Source of the DNA: Bacteroidales bacterium UBA4814
Lineage (GTDB): Bacteria > Bacteroidota > Bacteroidia > Bacteroidales > UBA7960
NCBI GenBank assembly: GCA_002402465.1
Contig: DHFW01000031.1
Span: 1-55,319, forward strand
Reading direction: 5' to 3'
Length of the DNA stretch: 55,319 bases
Shown: positions 7,505 to 16,170 of the stretch, in pieces
How the letters are laid out: each line of letters starts with the position of its first letter
Numbering within the stretch: the stretch's first letter is position 1
Made by a program: the position numbers and the translations under genes
The notes under the pieces: generated by a model
Database searches by the model: none
What the model was told of the DNA's origin: nothing
Seen by the model: only the letters and a program-made list of their open reading frames with translations

Positions 7505-9532
7505 TTAATGTCCTACTGAGGGCGGCACGGGATCGTCGGGACGACCGGCATTGCGCAGCGGGGTAATGATCAGGTAGAGGGCTACCAGTATGATCACAAT
7601 AAAACCTATGAAGAAGGCGGGGTTCTGGAAGAAGGAGAACACGTTGAACATGAATATGCCACCCACGGCAAACATGGCCACCACCAGACCCATAAGGGCC
7701 TCGCCGGCAATGAGGCCGGAGGCAAGCAGGATACCCACGTTTTCGGTCCGGGCTTTCTGTCCTTCGTTGAAGTTTCGGCGCTTAGTCATGGTTTCGGTAA
7801 TGCCTTTGATGATACCGCCCACGAAAATGGCGAAAGTAGTGGTGAGCGGCAGGTACATACCCACACTTACCAGCATGGGGCTCTTCACACCCATCAGAAT
7901 AAATCCGAAGCCCATGAATATACCTACGATGATCAGCGGCCAGGCCATTTCCCCGCCCACAATACCGCGGGCCAGAATAGCCATGAGGCTGGCCTGGGGA
8001 GCTGGAAGTTCCTGGCTTCCGAAACCGCCTTTATAGCCTTCCACGGCACCACGGGCCACGTCGCCATCGTTCAGAATGGTAAGGATAAAGAACATAACGG
8101 CACCAGAGGCTACCACGCCAATGATGTTTCCGATCTCCATTTTCCAGGGCGTACCGCCGAGGATATGACCCGACTTGAGGTCTTGCAGCATCTCGCCGGC
8201 CACGGCAGCCGAAACGCACACAATGGCCGCCACACCCAGCACGGCCGCCACACCTGCATCGCCGCCATCAATGCCCAGTACAACCAGCACCAGGGCGGTG
8301 ATAAGCAAGGCGGTGAGGGTAAGTCCGCTCACGGGATTGTTTGACGAACCGATCAAGCCCACCAGGTAACCCGAAACGGCCGCAAAGAAGAAGGCCAGTA
8401 TGGTCATTACAAGCGCCACTACAATGGCCACCCATAAAGCGGTCTGGAAAATAAAGAAAGTGATACCCCAGGTAAGGATTGCCACGCCAATGATACCCAG
8501 CACGACAAATTTGAAACTGAGGTCTTTTTCAATACGGTTGGCATCAGCCGAGCCACCGGTAGCGGCTTTTTTCACATCGCTAACCGAACGCGAAATACCT
8601 TCAACAAGGCTCTTGCGCATTTTAAAGAGGGTAAATCCGGCACCCACCAGCATACCGCCAATGGCTATGGGCCTTACGATACTGGCCCAGACATCCTTGG
8701 CCGCACCCAGCCATTCGGCTGAAGTGGCGGCTTCACTTAGCTCCATGCTGGGCCCAATGAAGTAAAGAATAATTGGAGTCAACAAACCCCAGGCAATGAT
8801 ACCACCACTGAAAGCCAGCGCACCCAAGGTGGGCCCAATGATGTAACCTACGCCAATGTAAGCAGGGCTAACACCAGGCGAACCCAGGAACATGCCACCC
8901 TGACCGGTGAAGTTGCTTCCTGCAATGGTTTGCTTGCCCCAAATGATGAAGTGTTCCCAGGCAGTGGCAAATAACTTGAACTCGGCCAGAATCTTAACCA
9001 AAGCCCCAACAATCATGGCCTGGAACAGCCACTTGGAACCGCCTGCACCGGTACGGCCTGCTTTGTGAATTTCGGCGGCAGCCACACTCTCTGGGAAGGG
9101 AAGCTCTACGTCCTCAACCATTACGCGGCGCAAAAGGGCCACAAACATAATACCCAGAAACCCGCCACCAATGACTATCAGGGTGGAGGTGAAGTAGTTG
9201 CCGGCAGTAAAGAACGGGTCCCACAAGCCGGCAATAAAGAAAGCGGGCAGGGTGAAAATGGCACCTGCAGCCACCGATTCGCCAATGGCACCCACGGTAC
9301 GGGCAAGGTTCTCTTCAAGAATCGTCCCCTTAACTATCTTCAACAACGCCATGCCCACAACGGCAGCCGGATAAACGGCCGCAATGGTCATACCGGCTTT
9401 AAGCCCCAGGTAGGCATTGGCAGCACCCAGAACAACCGACATCACCAGCCCTATGAGCAAGGCCCGGAGTGTAAACTCCTTCATGTCTGTCTCCGGAGAA
9501 ACAAATGGCACAAATTGTTTTTTTTCTGTCAT
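7505..9532 (-). CDS. OPT-family oligopeptide/metal-chelate transporter
   Basis: A 675-residue integral membrane protein with about 14-16 hydrophobic segments. N-terminal features typical of OPT proteins include FTLRALLIGLVMSVVLGAANAYLGLKAGMTIAA and the later GAIGESVAAGAIFTLPAFFIAG. OPT permeases import small peptides or metal chelates using a proton gradient. In Bacteroidota they are often annotated as oligopeptide transporters, without experimental substrates. There is an unusually good ribosome-binding site for this phylum: AAAAGGAG about 6 bases before the ATG at 9532. It is monocistronic with a strong terminator, and divergent from the rnf operon across a 364-base gap. With the peptidases and HypD nearby it could contribute to peptide use, but that is inference. 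Confidence 0.92.
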   Translation of the reverse strand: MTEKKQFVPFVSPETDMKEFTLRALLIGLVMSVVLGAANAYLGLKAGMTIAAVYPAAVVGMALLKIVKGTILEENLARTVGAIGESVAAGAIFTLPAFFIAGLWDPFFTAGNYFTSTLIVIGGGFLGIMFVALLRRVMVEDVELPFPESVAAAEIHKAGRTGAGGSKWLFQAMIVGALVKILAEFKLFATAWEHFIIWGKQTIAGSNFTGQGGMFLGSPGVSPAYIGVGYIIGPTLGALAFSGGIIAWGLLTPIILYFIGPSMELSEAATSAEWLGAAKDVWASIVRPIAIGGMLVGAGFTLFKMRKSLVEGISRSVSDVKKAATGGSADANRIEKDLSFKFVVLGIIGVAILTWGITFFIFQTALWVAIVVALVMTILAFFFAAVSGYLVGLIGSSNNPVSGLTLTALLITALVLVVLGIDGGDAGVAAVLGVAAIVCVSAAVAGEMLQDLKSGHILGGTPWKMEIGNIIGVVASGAVMFFILTILNDGDVARGAVEGYKGGFGSQELPAPQASLMAILARGIVGGEMAWPLIIVGIFMGFGFILMGVKSPMLVSVGMYLPLTTTFAIFVGGIIKGITETMTKRRNFNEGQKARTENVGILLASGLIAGEALMGLVVAMFAVGGIFMFNVFSFFQNPAFFIGFIVIILVALYLIITPLRNAGRPDDPVPPSVGH

Positions 9533-9896
9533 GTTAACTCCTTTTTAATTGGTTTGCGAAAAATTGTGAGAGCGAAATTGTCAATTTTTTTCATATAAAC
9601 GGAACTATATTGAAAAAAAAATGCATAAAACTGCCATAAGGCTAATACCCTGAAATTTAGACAGATTCTAAACAAGGCCGTATGTAGCTGATGTTCAGTT
9701 TTCTGCGGGGGTGTAAATAAGTTATTGTATTGTATTTTATTGATAAACAGCTGGTTGAATGCCTTTAAAAAACTGCTGCAATCCTTAGCCTTTTCCTTTT
9801 TGTTTTCTATTTTTGCCCCCTGTGAGGTTATTTTTTTAACAGCGCTGGTCTTTTCAAGCGTGATTTAGTTTTCTTTCACTAACAAATCCTTTAAAG
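9533..9896. promoter_or_regulatory. Divergent promoter region between the OPT gene and rnfB
   Basis: A 364-base AT-rich gap without a gene. For rnf, TATTTTTG at 9808-9815 matches the -7 consensus and would give a 5' leader of roughly 75 bases before the GTG at 9897; a convincing -33 TTTG is not visible. For the transporter only the Shine-Dalgarno at about 9537-9544 is clear. I see no operator-like palindrome. Confidence 0.5.
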
Positions 9897-10760
9897 GTGA
9901 ACGAAATTACCCTGATTTCCGTCGTTTCGCTGGGTGCCATTGGATCTGTGGCAGCGATCATATTATATTTGGTGGCCCAGAAATTTAAAGTTATTGAAGA
10001 TCCGCGCATCGACATTGTGGCCGAGAAGTTGCCCGGTGCCAACTGCGGGGGTTGTGGCCTGGCGGGTTGCCGTGCCCTGGCCGAAGCCATTGTTAAGGCC
10101 GAAAGCCTCGAAGGGATGAACTGCCCTCCGGGTGGCAACGAGGTAATGAAAGATATTGCCGCAGCCCTTGGTCTGGAGGCCGAAGAGCAGGATCCCATGA
10201 TTGCCGTGTTGCGTTGCAATGGAAGCCGCGAAAACTCCCCCCCAAAGGTAAAATACGACAGCTATATGTCTTGCGCCTTTGCCCATAGCCTCTTTGCCGG
10301 TGAAGGTGGTTGTTCGTTTGGCTGCCTGGGCTGTGGGGACTGCGTGGAGGCCTGCACATTCGATGCCATGTATATGGACCCCGCTTCCGGGCTGCCCGTG
10401 ATACTCGATGATAAATGCGTGGCATGCGTGGCCTGTGTTAAGGCTTGCCCGCGCAGCATTATTGAAATGCGCAAAAAAGGCAAAAAAGACCGCCGCATTT
10501 TCGTGTCGTGCGTCAACAAAGAAAAAGGTGGCCCCGCCAAAAAGAACTGCTCCGTGGCCTGCATTGGTTGCGGAAAGTGCGTGAAGGAATGCAAATTCGA
10601 TGCCATCACCATGGAAAATTACCTGGCATATATCGATTACGATAAGTGCACCTTGTGCCGCAAATGCGTACCGGTGTGCCCCACGAATTCCATACTCGAA
10701 CTGAACTTTCCGCCAAGGAAACCCAAGGTGGATGTGGCAACGGAAGCAGTTTCAGGATAA
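9897..10760 (+). CDS. rnfB: Rnf complex subunit B (iron-sulfur protein)
   Basis: First gene of the Rnf ion-translocating ferredoxin:NAD oxidoreductase. It accepts electrons from reduced ferredoxin on the cytoplasmic side. Residues 5-27 are the membrane anchor. C50, C53, C58 and C76 (GANCGGCGLAGC...NCPPGG) form the Fe-S domain found in RnfB. Behind it are four ferredoxin-type Cys motifs, including CLGCGDCVEAC, CVACVACVKACP, CIGCGKCVKEC and CTLCRKCVPVCP. At 287 residues it is a normal length for Bacteroidota RnfB. Translation starts at GTG 9897; no in-frame ATG precedes the anchor. The stop is followed not by rnfC but by a four-helix-bundle gene between inverted repeats. Confidence 0.96.
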   Translation: MNEITLISVVSLGAIGSVAAIILYLVAQKFKVIEDPRIDIVAEKLPGANCGGCGLAGCRALAEAIVKAESLEGMNCPPGGNEVMKDIAAALGLEAEEQDPMIAVLRCNGSRENSPPKVKYDSYMSCAFAHSLFAGEGGCSFGCLGCGDCVEACTFDAMYMDPASGLPVILDDKCVACVACVKACPRSIIEMRKKGKKDRRIFVSCVNKEKGGPAKKNCSVACIGCGKCVKECKFDAITMENYLAYIDYDKCTLCRKCVPVCPTNSILELNFPPRKPKVDVATEAVSG

Positions 10761-10770
10761 TAGATAGAAT

Positions 10771-10811
10771 TTGATTTGCGATCAACGATTTGCGATTAAC
10801 GATTTTAGATT
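10771..10811 (+). repeat. Left inverted repeat of the four-helix-bundle cassette
   Basis: TTGATTTGCGATCAACGATTTGCGATTAACG...: the inner 18 bases GATTAACGATTTTAGATT at 10794-10811 occur in exact reverse complement at 11180-11197. The outer part (TTTGATTT, CGAT.AACGATT) also matches imperfectly. Starts 10 bases after the rnfB stop. Confidence 0.85.
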
Positions 10812-10824
10812 TTAAAAAAGACTT

Positions 10825-11202
10825 ATGGATAAAAAAGTCTTGGAGGAGCGACTAATCAATTTTGCAGTTTTGATTATTCAGATTGCAAACCAGCTTCCAA
10901 ACACAAGAGTCGGTGCCCACCTTTCCGGGCAAATAACTCGTTCAGAGACTTCTCCAGCCTTAAACTATGGAGAAGCTCAAAGTGCCGAGTCAAAAAAAGA
11001 TTTTATTCATAAGATCCAAATTGTTTTAAAAGAATTAAGAGAAACACTAGTTTGTTTAAAAATTATTGATAGATCAGGCCTTTTATCTGTTAATTCAGAA
11101 ATTGAGTTGGCAATTAAGGAAAGTAATGAACTGATTTCGATTTTTGTGAAAAGCGTTGAAACAGCGAAAAAAAATCTGCAATCTAAAATCGTTAATCGTT
11201 AA
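10825..11202 (+). CDS. Four-helix-bundle protein of the 23S rRNA intervening-sequence (IVP/S23) type
   Basis: A 125-residue, almost wholly helical protein. Hallmarks of the family are an N-terminal VLEERLINFAVLIIQIANQLPNTRVGAHLSGQI..S helix pair, then ALNYGEAQSAESKKDFIHKIQIVLKELRET, then a final SNELISIFVKSVETAKK helix. These proteins are encoded within intervening sequences of bacterial 23S rRNA genes and in scattered chromosomal cassettes, where their role is unknown (a nucleic-acid-binding pentamer has been proposed). Here the gene sits inside the rnf operon between rnfB and rnfC, in the same orientation, and its stop codon lies within the right inverted repeat. AT content is visibly higher than that of the flanking rnf genes, which suggests acquisition. 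It is intact, so probably expressed with the operon. Confidence 0.9.
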   Translation: MDKKVLEERLINFAVLIIQIANQLPNTRVGAHLSGQITRSETSPALNYGEAQSAESKKDFIHKIQIVLKELRETLVCLKIIDRSGLLSVNSEIELAIKESNELISIFVKSVETAKKNLQSKIVNR

Positions 11203-11214
11203 TCGTAAATCAAA
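11180..11214 (+). repeat. Right inverted repeat of the four-helix-bundle cassette
   Basis: AATCTAAAATCGTTAATC (11180-11197) is the exact reverse complement of 10794-10811. The following GTTAATCGTAAATCAAA mirrors the outer left arm. The repeat contains the stop codon of the four-helix-bundle gene and ends 27 bases before rnfC. Confidence 0.85.
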
Positions 11215-11240
11215 AAGAACTGTTCAAAAATATAAAGAAG

Positions 11241-12572
11241 TTGAAAACTTTCAAGCTCGGTGGTGTTCATCCACCTGAAAACAAGTTGTCAGAGAAGGCG
11301 CCCATTGAGGTGCTTCCGCTTCCGTCGGTGGTAAGCATTCCTTTGTCGCAGCATTTGGGTGCGCCGGCCAGCCCGGTGGTAGCCAAGGGCGACAAGGTGA
11401 AGGCAGGGCAGCTCATTGCCAAGGGCGCGGGCTTTATCTCGGCCAATATCCATTCATCGGCTTCGGGCACGGTGGCCAAAATCGACGACATGCCCGACAG
11501 CAGCGGCTACCGCAAAAAATCCATTGTGATCAACGTGGAAGGCGATGAATGGGAAGAAGGCATTGACCTGGGCTCCGAACTGATCAGGGAATGCAGCCTG
11601 AACCCTCAGGAAATTACCGCAAAGGTGAATGAGAAAGGCATTGTGGGTATGGGCGGGGCCACTTTTCCCTCGCATGTGAAACTCATGGTGCCTCCCGGTA
11701 AAAAGGCCGAGGTGCTGATCATCAACGGGGTTGAATGCGAGCCGTACCTTACCTCCGATCATCGCCTGATGCTCGAGAAGGCCGATGAGATGCTGGTGGG
11801 CATCACCATCCAGATGAAAGCCCTGGGAGTATCCAAAGCCATTATCGGCATTGAGAACAACAAGCCCGATGCTATTGCGCATTTAAAAAACAAAGTAAAG
11901 GATTACCCGGGTATCAGCGTGGAAGCTTTAAAGGTGAAGTACCCGCAGGGCGGCGAGAAGCAGCTGATTAAGGCGCTGATTAACCGCGAGGTACCTTCGG
12001 GAAAACTTCCCATTGAAGTAGGTGCTGTGGTGCACAATGTGGGCACTGCCTTCGCTGTATACGAGGCGGTGCAGAAAAACAAACCATTGGTGGAGAGGGT
12101 GGTAACCGTTACCGGGAAAAACCTGAAAAAGCCTTCCAACTTTTTGGCACGCATAGGTACTCCCGTAAGTGCCTTGATTGAAGCAGCTGGCGGATTACCC
12201 ACGGATACCGGCAAGGTAGTGAATGGCGGACCCATGATGGGCAAGGCCATTACAAGCCTGGAAGTGCCGGTTACCAAAGGAACCAGCGGCATCCTGATTT
12301 TCCCCGAAAGGGAAGCCGCGCGTAAACCTGTGCAGAACTGTATCCGGTGCGCCCGCTGCCTTAATGTTTGTCCAATGGGCCTGGAGCCTTACCTTCTCTC
12401 GGTGCTGGCTGACAGGAAACGATTAGAAGACTGCGAAGCCGAACGCATTATGGACTGCATAGAATGCGGGTCGTGCCTGTATATCTGCCCTTCGGGTCGT
12501 CCGCTGCTCGACCAGATTCGCGTGGGTAAGGCCGAAGTGGGCAACATGATTCGCAAACGCTCGCAGCATTAA
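11241..12572 (+). CDS. rnfC: Rnf complex subunit C (NADH-binding, Fe-S)
   Basis: 443 residues. RnfC carries the FMN/NADH site and passes electrons from ferredoxin to NAD. Visible features are KTFKLGGVHPPENK at the N-terminus, the Gly-rich nucleotide region GIVGMGGATFPSHVK, and INGVECEPYLTSDHRLM. Two tetranuclear cluster motifs lie near the C-terminus: CIRCARCLNVCP at about 368 and CIECGSCLYICP at 406-416. There is no ATG; the only plausible start is TTG at 11241 (TTG AAA ACT TTC). The preceding codon is AAG. Homologues as I recall them begin Met-Leu-Lys-Thr-Phe, so the ancestral ATG may have become AAG. It follows the inverted-repeat cassette by 27 bases. Confidence 0.95.
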   Translation: MKTFKLGGVHPPENKLSEKAPIEVLPLPSVVSIPLSQHLGAPASPVVAKGDKVKAGQLIAKGAGFISANIHSSASGTVAKIDDMPDSSGYRKKSIVINVEGDEWEEGIDLGSELIRECSLNPQEITAKVNEKGIVGMGGATFPSHVKLMVPPGKKAEVLIINGVECEPYLTSDHRLMLEKADEMLVGITIQMKALGVSKAIIGIENNKPDAIAHLKNKVKDYPGISVEALKVKYPQGGEKQLIKALINREVPSGKLPIEVGAVVHNVGTAFAVYEAVQKNKPLVERVVTVTGKNLKKPSNFLARIGTPVSALIEAAGGLPTDTGKVVNGGPMMGKAITSLEVPVTKGTSGILIFPEREAARKPVQNCIRCARCLNVCPMGLEPYLLSVLADRKRLEDCEAERIMDCIECGSCLYICPSGRPLLDQIRVGKAEVGNMIRKRSQH

Positions 12573-12617
12573 CAAAAGAAAATTATTGCACAAAATATCA
12601 TTGCAAAGAACAAACCT

Positions 12618-13616
12618 ATGAGTTTACTAACGGTATCGGGCTCGCCCCATGTGCATGACAGCCAGTCGGTAAGTAAGATCATGTATGGCGTGGTCTATTC
12701 GCTGATCCCGGCCATGCTGGTGTCTTTCTACTTCTTTGGCCTGGCCGCCATTCTCCTGACCCTTACGGCGGTGATCAGCTGTATGGCGGTGGAATATGTC
12801 ATTCAGAAATACCTGATGAAGGGCCCCGTGACGGTTTTTGATGGCTCGGCCATCATCACCGGCATTTTGCTGGCGTTTAACGTGCCGGCCAACCTCCCCC
12901 TGTGGATGGTGGTTATTGGTTCGGCCGTGGCTATTGGCATGGGAAAGATGACTTTTGGCGGTTTGGGCAAGAATCCTTTTAACCCGGCTCTGGTGGGAAG
13001 GGTTTTTCTGATGATCTCATTCCCGGTGCACATGACCAACTACCCCAAGCCCACGGCATTCAGCACACAACTTACAGATATTGTAACAGGACCCACGCCC
13101 CTTGCAATAATGAAAGAAAGTCTTCAGAAGGGCGAGTCGGTGGCGGAGATCATTCCGCAGATTCCCCAATACGCGCAGTTGTTTCTGGGGCATATGGGTG
13201 GTTCCATGGGCGAGATTTCGGCCATAGCCATTTTGCTGGGCGGGCTTTTTATGGCATATAAAAAGCTGATCACCTGGCACATACCGGTGGCTTATCTGGG
13301 CACTGTGCTGGCATTCACCGGCATTTTCTGGCTCATCGATCCGGGCTACCATTTCAATCCATTGTATCATTTGCTTTCGGGCGGCCTTATGCTCGGGGCG
13401 GTTTATATGGCCACCGACATGGTCACCAGTCCCATGAGCCCCTTGGGTATGCTTATTTTTGGCATTGGCTGCGGGGTACTTACGGTGGTGATACGCATGT
13501 TTGGAGCATACCCTGAAGGGGTGGCCTTTTCAATATTAATTATGAATGCTTTTGTTCCATTAATCAACCGTGGTATCAAGCCCAAGCGCTTCGGAGAGGA
13601 GGTGAAAAATGGCTAA
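12618..13616 (+). CDS. rnfD: Rnf complex subunit D (membrane flavoprotein)
   Basis: 332 residues with about nine membrane segments, the core ion-pumping subunit related to NqrB. Begins MSLLTVSGSPHVHDSQSVSKIMYGVV, a conserved RnfD opening. FGGLGKNPFNPALVGR (113-128) is the family signature. The covalently bound FMN is expected on a Thr in the TGPTPLA motif (T160), the counterpart of the (S/T)GAT site in other RnfD/NqrB. It starts 45 bases after rnfC and overlaps rnfG by 8 bases, which indicates translational coupling. Confidence 0.96.
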   Translation: MSLLTVSGSPHVHDSQSVSKIMYGVVYSLIPAMLVSFYFFGLAAILLTLTAVISCMAVEYVIQKYLMKGPVTVFDGSAIITGILLAFNVPANLPLWMVVIGSAVAIGMGKMTFGGLGKNPFNPALVGRVFLMISFPVHMTNYPKPTAFSTQLTDIVTGPTPLAIMKESLQKGESVAEIIPQIPQYAQLFLGHMGGSMGEISAIAILLGGLFMAYKKLITWHIPVAYLGTVLAFTGIFWLIDPGYHFNPLYHLLSGGLMLGAVYMATDMVTSPMSPLGMLIFGIGCGVLTVVIRMFGAYPEGVAFSILIMNAFVPLINRGIKPKRFGEEVKNG

Positions 13617-14202
13617 GAAAGAATCTTCATTTCTTAATATGGTGCTGACCCTGCTGGTGATAACGGTAGTGGCCTCGTTTACCCTTGCCAGTGTGTATAA
13701 TGTTACCAAGGAGCCCATTGCTGCTGCCCGTGAGGCGGCCCGGCAAAATGCTATCACCATGGTGGTACCTGAATTTGACCGGCTGGAAAGCCGTATGTTT
13801 CTGCCACTCACAGGCCGTGACTCGCTCGAGTTCAACTTTGCTTACAAAGACGACGAGCTGGTGGGCGTGGCGGTAGGTACTTATACCGATCAGGGTTTCA
13901 GTGGACGCATACGGGCAATGGTGGGCTTTTATCCCGATGGGCGTATCGTGGATGTGGTGCACCTGCAACATGCAGAAACCCCCGGTCTGGGCGACAAAAT
14001 TGAAAAAAGCAAATCGGACTGGAGCGACCAATTCAGGGATTTTGACCCGGCCACCCAGGTTTTGCGAGTTACCAAGGATGGCGGCAACGTAGATGCCATT
14101 ACTGCCGCCACCATTACCAGCCGCGCCTACTGCGATGGCATTCAGCGTGCCTACGAAACTTTTATTGCCAATGTTAAAACCCCGGAAGGAGGTGCAGAAT
14201 GA
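13609..14202 (+). CDS. rnfG: Rnf complex subunit G (FMN-binding)
   Basis: 197 residues. One N-terminal membrane helix (about 9-30) anchors a periplasmic FMN-binding domain. The attachment motif is D162-A-I-T-A-A-T168-I-T, in which T168 is the likely flavinylated residue. GFSGRIRAMVGFYPDGRI and HAETPGLGDKI are typical RnfG/NqrC elements. The start overlaps the end of rnfD, and the stop overlaps the rnfE start by 4 bases (ATGA). Confidence 0.95.
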   Translation: MAKKESSFLNMVLTLLVITVVASFTLASVYNVTKEPIAAAREAARQNAITMVVPEFDRLESRMFLPLTGRDSLEFNFAYKDDELVGVAVGTYTDQGFSGRIRAMVGFYPDGRIVDVVHLQHAETPGLGDKIEKSKSDWSDQFRDFDPATQVLRVTKDGGNVDAITAATITSRAYCDGIQRAYETFIANVKTPEGGAE

Positions 14203-14783
14203 GTCAACTGAAGAATTTCACCAAAGGATTTATTAAGGAGAATCCAGTATTTGTTTTGTTGTTGGGTCTTTGCCCTGCCCTGGGGGTTACCACCTCTGCG
14301 TTTAATGGATTGGGTATGGGGCTGGCTACCACCTTCGTGCTGGTGTCGTCAAATGTGGTGGTGTCGCTCATCAAAAGCCAGATTCCCGATAAGGTGCGTA
14401 TTCCCTCTTTTATTGTGATTATTGCCTCCTTTGTTACCATTGTGCAACTGGTAATGGAAGCCTTTTTGCCTGATCTGTTCGCTTCCCTGGGGCTTTTTAT
14501 TCCGCTTATTGTGGTAAACTGCCTGGTGCTGGGACGTGCCGAAGCCTTTGCCAGCAAGAAAAACCTGGTCAGCTCGCTTGTCGATGGTCTGGGCATGGGA
14601 CTGGGATTTGCTTTTGCCCTTACTTTGCTGGGAGCGGTGCGCGAGCTGCTTGGCTCGGGTGCCATTTTCGGATACCCCTTTATTCAGGGCGATGGCATGC
14701 TGGTGTTTGTGCTGGCTCCAGGTGCCTTTATCGGCCTGGGTTACCTGATTGCCCTTACCAACCTGATTAAGAAAAACGAATAA
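14199..14783 (+). CDS. rnfE: Rnf complex subunit E (membrane)
   Basis: 194 residues with six membrane segments, paralogous to RnfA. The opening FTKGFIKENPVFVLLLGLCPALGVT contains the conserved Cys of the LG(L/I)CP motif, which with the equivalent in RnfA forms the intramembrane Fe-S site described for Rnf/Nqr. The middle has VNCLVLGRAEAFA, another subunit E hallmark. Coupled to rnfG by an ATGA overlap and followed by rnfA after 10 bases. Confidence 0.95.
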   Translation: MSQLKNFTKGFIKENPVFVLLLGLCPALGVTTSAFNGLGMGLATTFVLVSSNVVVSLIKSQIPDKVRIPSFIVIIASFVTIVQLVMEAFLPDLFASLGLFIPLIVVNCLVLGRAEAFASKKNLVSSLVDGLGMGLGFAFALTLLGAVRELLGSGAIFGYPFIQGDGMLVFVLAPGAFIGLGYLIALTNLIKKNE

Positions 14784-14793
14784 GCCTTTAGCC

Positions 14794-15366
14794 ATGGAAT
14801 ATATCCTGATCATTATCGGAGCCGTTTTTGTAAATAATATCGTGCTGGCGCAGTTTCTGGGCATTTGTCCCTATATGGGGGTGTCGTCGAAAGTTTCCAC
14901 CTCGGTGGGAATGTCGGGTGCTGTAATGTTTGTAATGACACTGGCCACGGTAGTAACCTATCTTATTTATCATTATGTGCTGGTGCCATTCCAGATTACT
15001 TATCTGCAAACTATTTCCTACATTCTGGTGATCTCTTCGCTGGTTCAAATGGTCGAGATCATCCTGAAAAAGGTGAGCCCTGCCCTGTTCCAGGCCTTGG
15101 GTATCTTTTTGCCGCTCATTACCACCAACTGCGCTGTGCTGGGTGTCGCCATCCTCACCGTACAAAAGGAATTTAACCTGCTCGAAGGGGTAGTATTTGC
15201 CATTGCCAATGCCATAGGCTTTGCGCTGGCAATCCTTCTTTTTGCAGGTATACGTGAACACCTAGACCTGATGGGTGTTCCTAAAGGCATGCAGGGAGCC
15301 CCTGCAGCACTTGTTGTGGCAGGGATACTAGCTCTGGCCTTTATGGGCTTTGCTGGTTTAGTATAA
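14794..15366 (+). CDS. rnfA: Rnf complex subunit A (membrane)
   Basis: 190 residues with six membrane helices. Begins MEYILIIIGAVFVNNIVLAQFLGICPYMGVS; the Cys in LGICP is the intramembrane Fe-S ligand paired with that of RnfE. TTNCAVLGVAI is the matching second motif. It is the last gene of the operon in the order B-C-D-G-E-A usual for Bacteroidota, and is followed 20 bases later by a strong terminator. Confidence 0.96.
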   Translation: MEYILIIIGAVFVNNIVLAQFLGICPYMGVSSKVSTSVGMSGAVMFVMTLATVVTYLIYHYVLVPFQITYLQTISYILVISSLVQMVEIILKKVSPALFQALGIFLPLITTNCAVLGVAILTVQKEFNLLEGVVFAIANAIGFALAILLFAGIREHLDLMGVPKGMQGAPAALVVAGILALAFMGFAGLV

Positions 15367-15385
15367 CTGCGTTTTTTTCATTGGT

Positions 15386-15419
15386 AACCCGGGTGCGCCA
15401 ACATCCGGGTTTTTTGTTT
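15386..15419 (+). terminator. Terminator of the rnf operon
   Basis: AACCCGG(G) at 15386-15393 pairs with (T)CCGGGTT at 15404-15412 and is followed by TTTTTGTTTTT. It begins 20 bases after the rnfA stop. Confidence 0.88.
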
Positions 15420-15423
15420 TTCG

Positions 15424-15431
15424 TACCTTTA
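15424..15431 (+). promoter_or_regulatory. Candidate -7 promoter element of ftsE
   Basis: TACCTTTA differs from TAnnTTTG only at the last base and lies 28 bases before the ATG at 15460, just past the rnf terminator. No spaced -33 TTTG is clear. Confidence 0.4.
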
Positions 15432-15459
15432 CCCGATAGAAAATTAAAACCTTCCATCT

Positions 15460-16170
15460 ATGGCCCTCGACACCATTATTGAACTACAGAATGTTTCTGT
15501 TTTCCAGAAAAATGTGTTGGTACTCTCCGAAGTAAACCTCGAGATTGAGCGCGGCGAGTTTTGTTACCTCATAGGCCGAACCGGCACTGGCAAAAGCAGT
15601 TTGCTCAAGATCCTTTATGGCGATCTGCCTATGGTTGATGGCTATGGCAAAGTGGCAGGCTTTGAACTTAAGGACATTAAAGAAAAGCAAATCCCGTTTC
15701 TCAGGCGTAAGATCGGCATTGTTTTTCAGGACTTCCAGCTACTCAACGACCGCTCCATAAAAGAGAACCTTATGTTTGTAATGCGCGCAACGGGTTGGAA
15801 CGACAAGGTGGCCATGGAAGAGCGCATGGAAGATGTGCTCGAAAAGGTGGGCTTACGCACCAAGGGCTTCAAAATGCCGCACCAGATCTCGGGCGGCGAG
15901 CAGCAGCGTGTGGTTATTGCCCGGGCACTGATCAACGATCCCGACGTGATTTTGGCCGACGAGCCCACTGGCAACCTCGACCCTGAAACCAGCGAAGGTA
16001 TTATGGAGCTGATGTTCGAAATCAGCAAGACTGGCCGCGCCGTGCTAATGGCCACCCATGACTACCGCCTGTTCGACAAGTTCCCGGCACGTATCTTTAA
16101 ATGCGAAAATGGCCGGGTGATTGATGTGAATGCCCCGGCCCCGGAAACGGAGAAAGAAGAGCAAGAATAA
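15460..16170 (+). CDS. ftsE: FtsE-like ABC ATPase (cell division)
   Basis: 236 residues. Walker A is GRTGTGKSS (39-47), the Q-loop is in IVFQDFQLL (about 88-95), the ABC signature is SGGEQQ (144-149) and Walker B is VILADEPT (163-170), followed by H in MATHD. DFQLL and the short length are typical of FtsE, which with the membrane protein FtsX transmits ATPase activity to septal peptidoglycan hydrolases. ftsX is not next to it; Bacteroidota often keep the two apart. Confidence is high for the ABC ATPase and somewhat lower for the FtsE assignment over a LolD-type ATPase. Confidence 0.88.
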   Translation: MALDTIIELQNVSVFQKNVLVLSEVNLEIERGEFCYLIGRTGTGKSSLLKILYGDLPMVDGYGKVAGFELKDIKEKQIPFLRRKIGIVFQDFQLLNDRSIKENLMFVMRATGWNDKVAMEERMEDVLEKVGLRTKGFKMPHQISGGEQQRVVIARALINDPDVILADEPTGNLDPETSEGIMELMFEISKTGRAVLMATHDYRLFDKFPARIFKCENGRVIDVNAPAPETEKEEQE

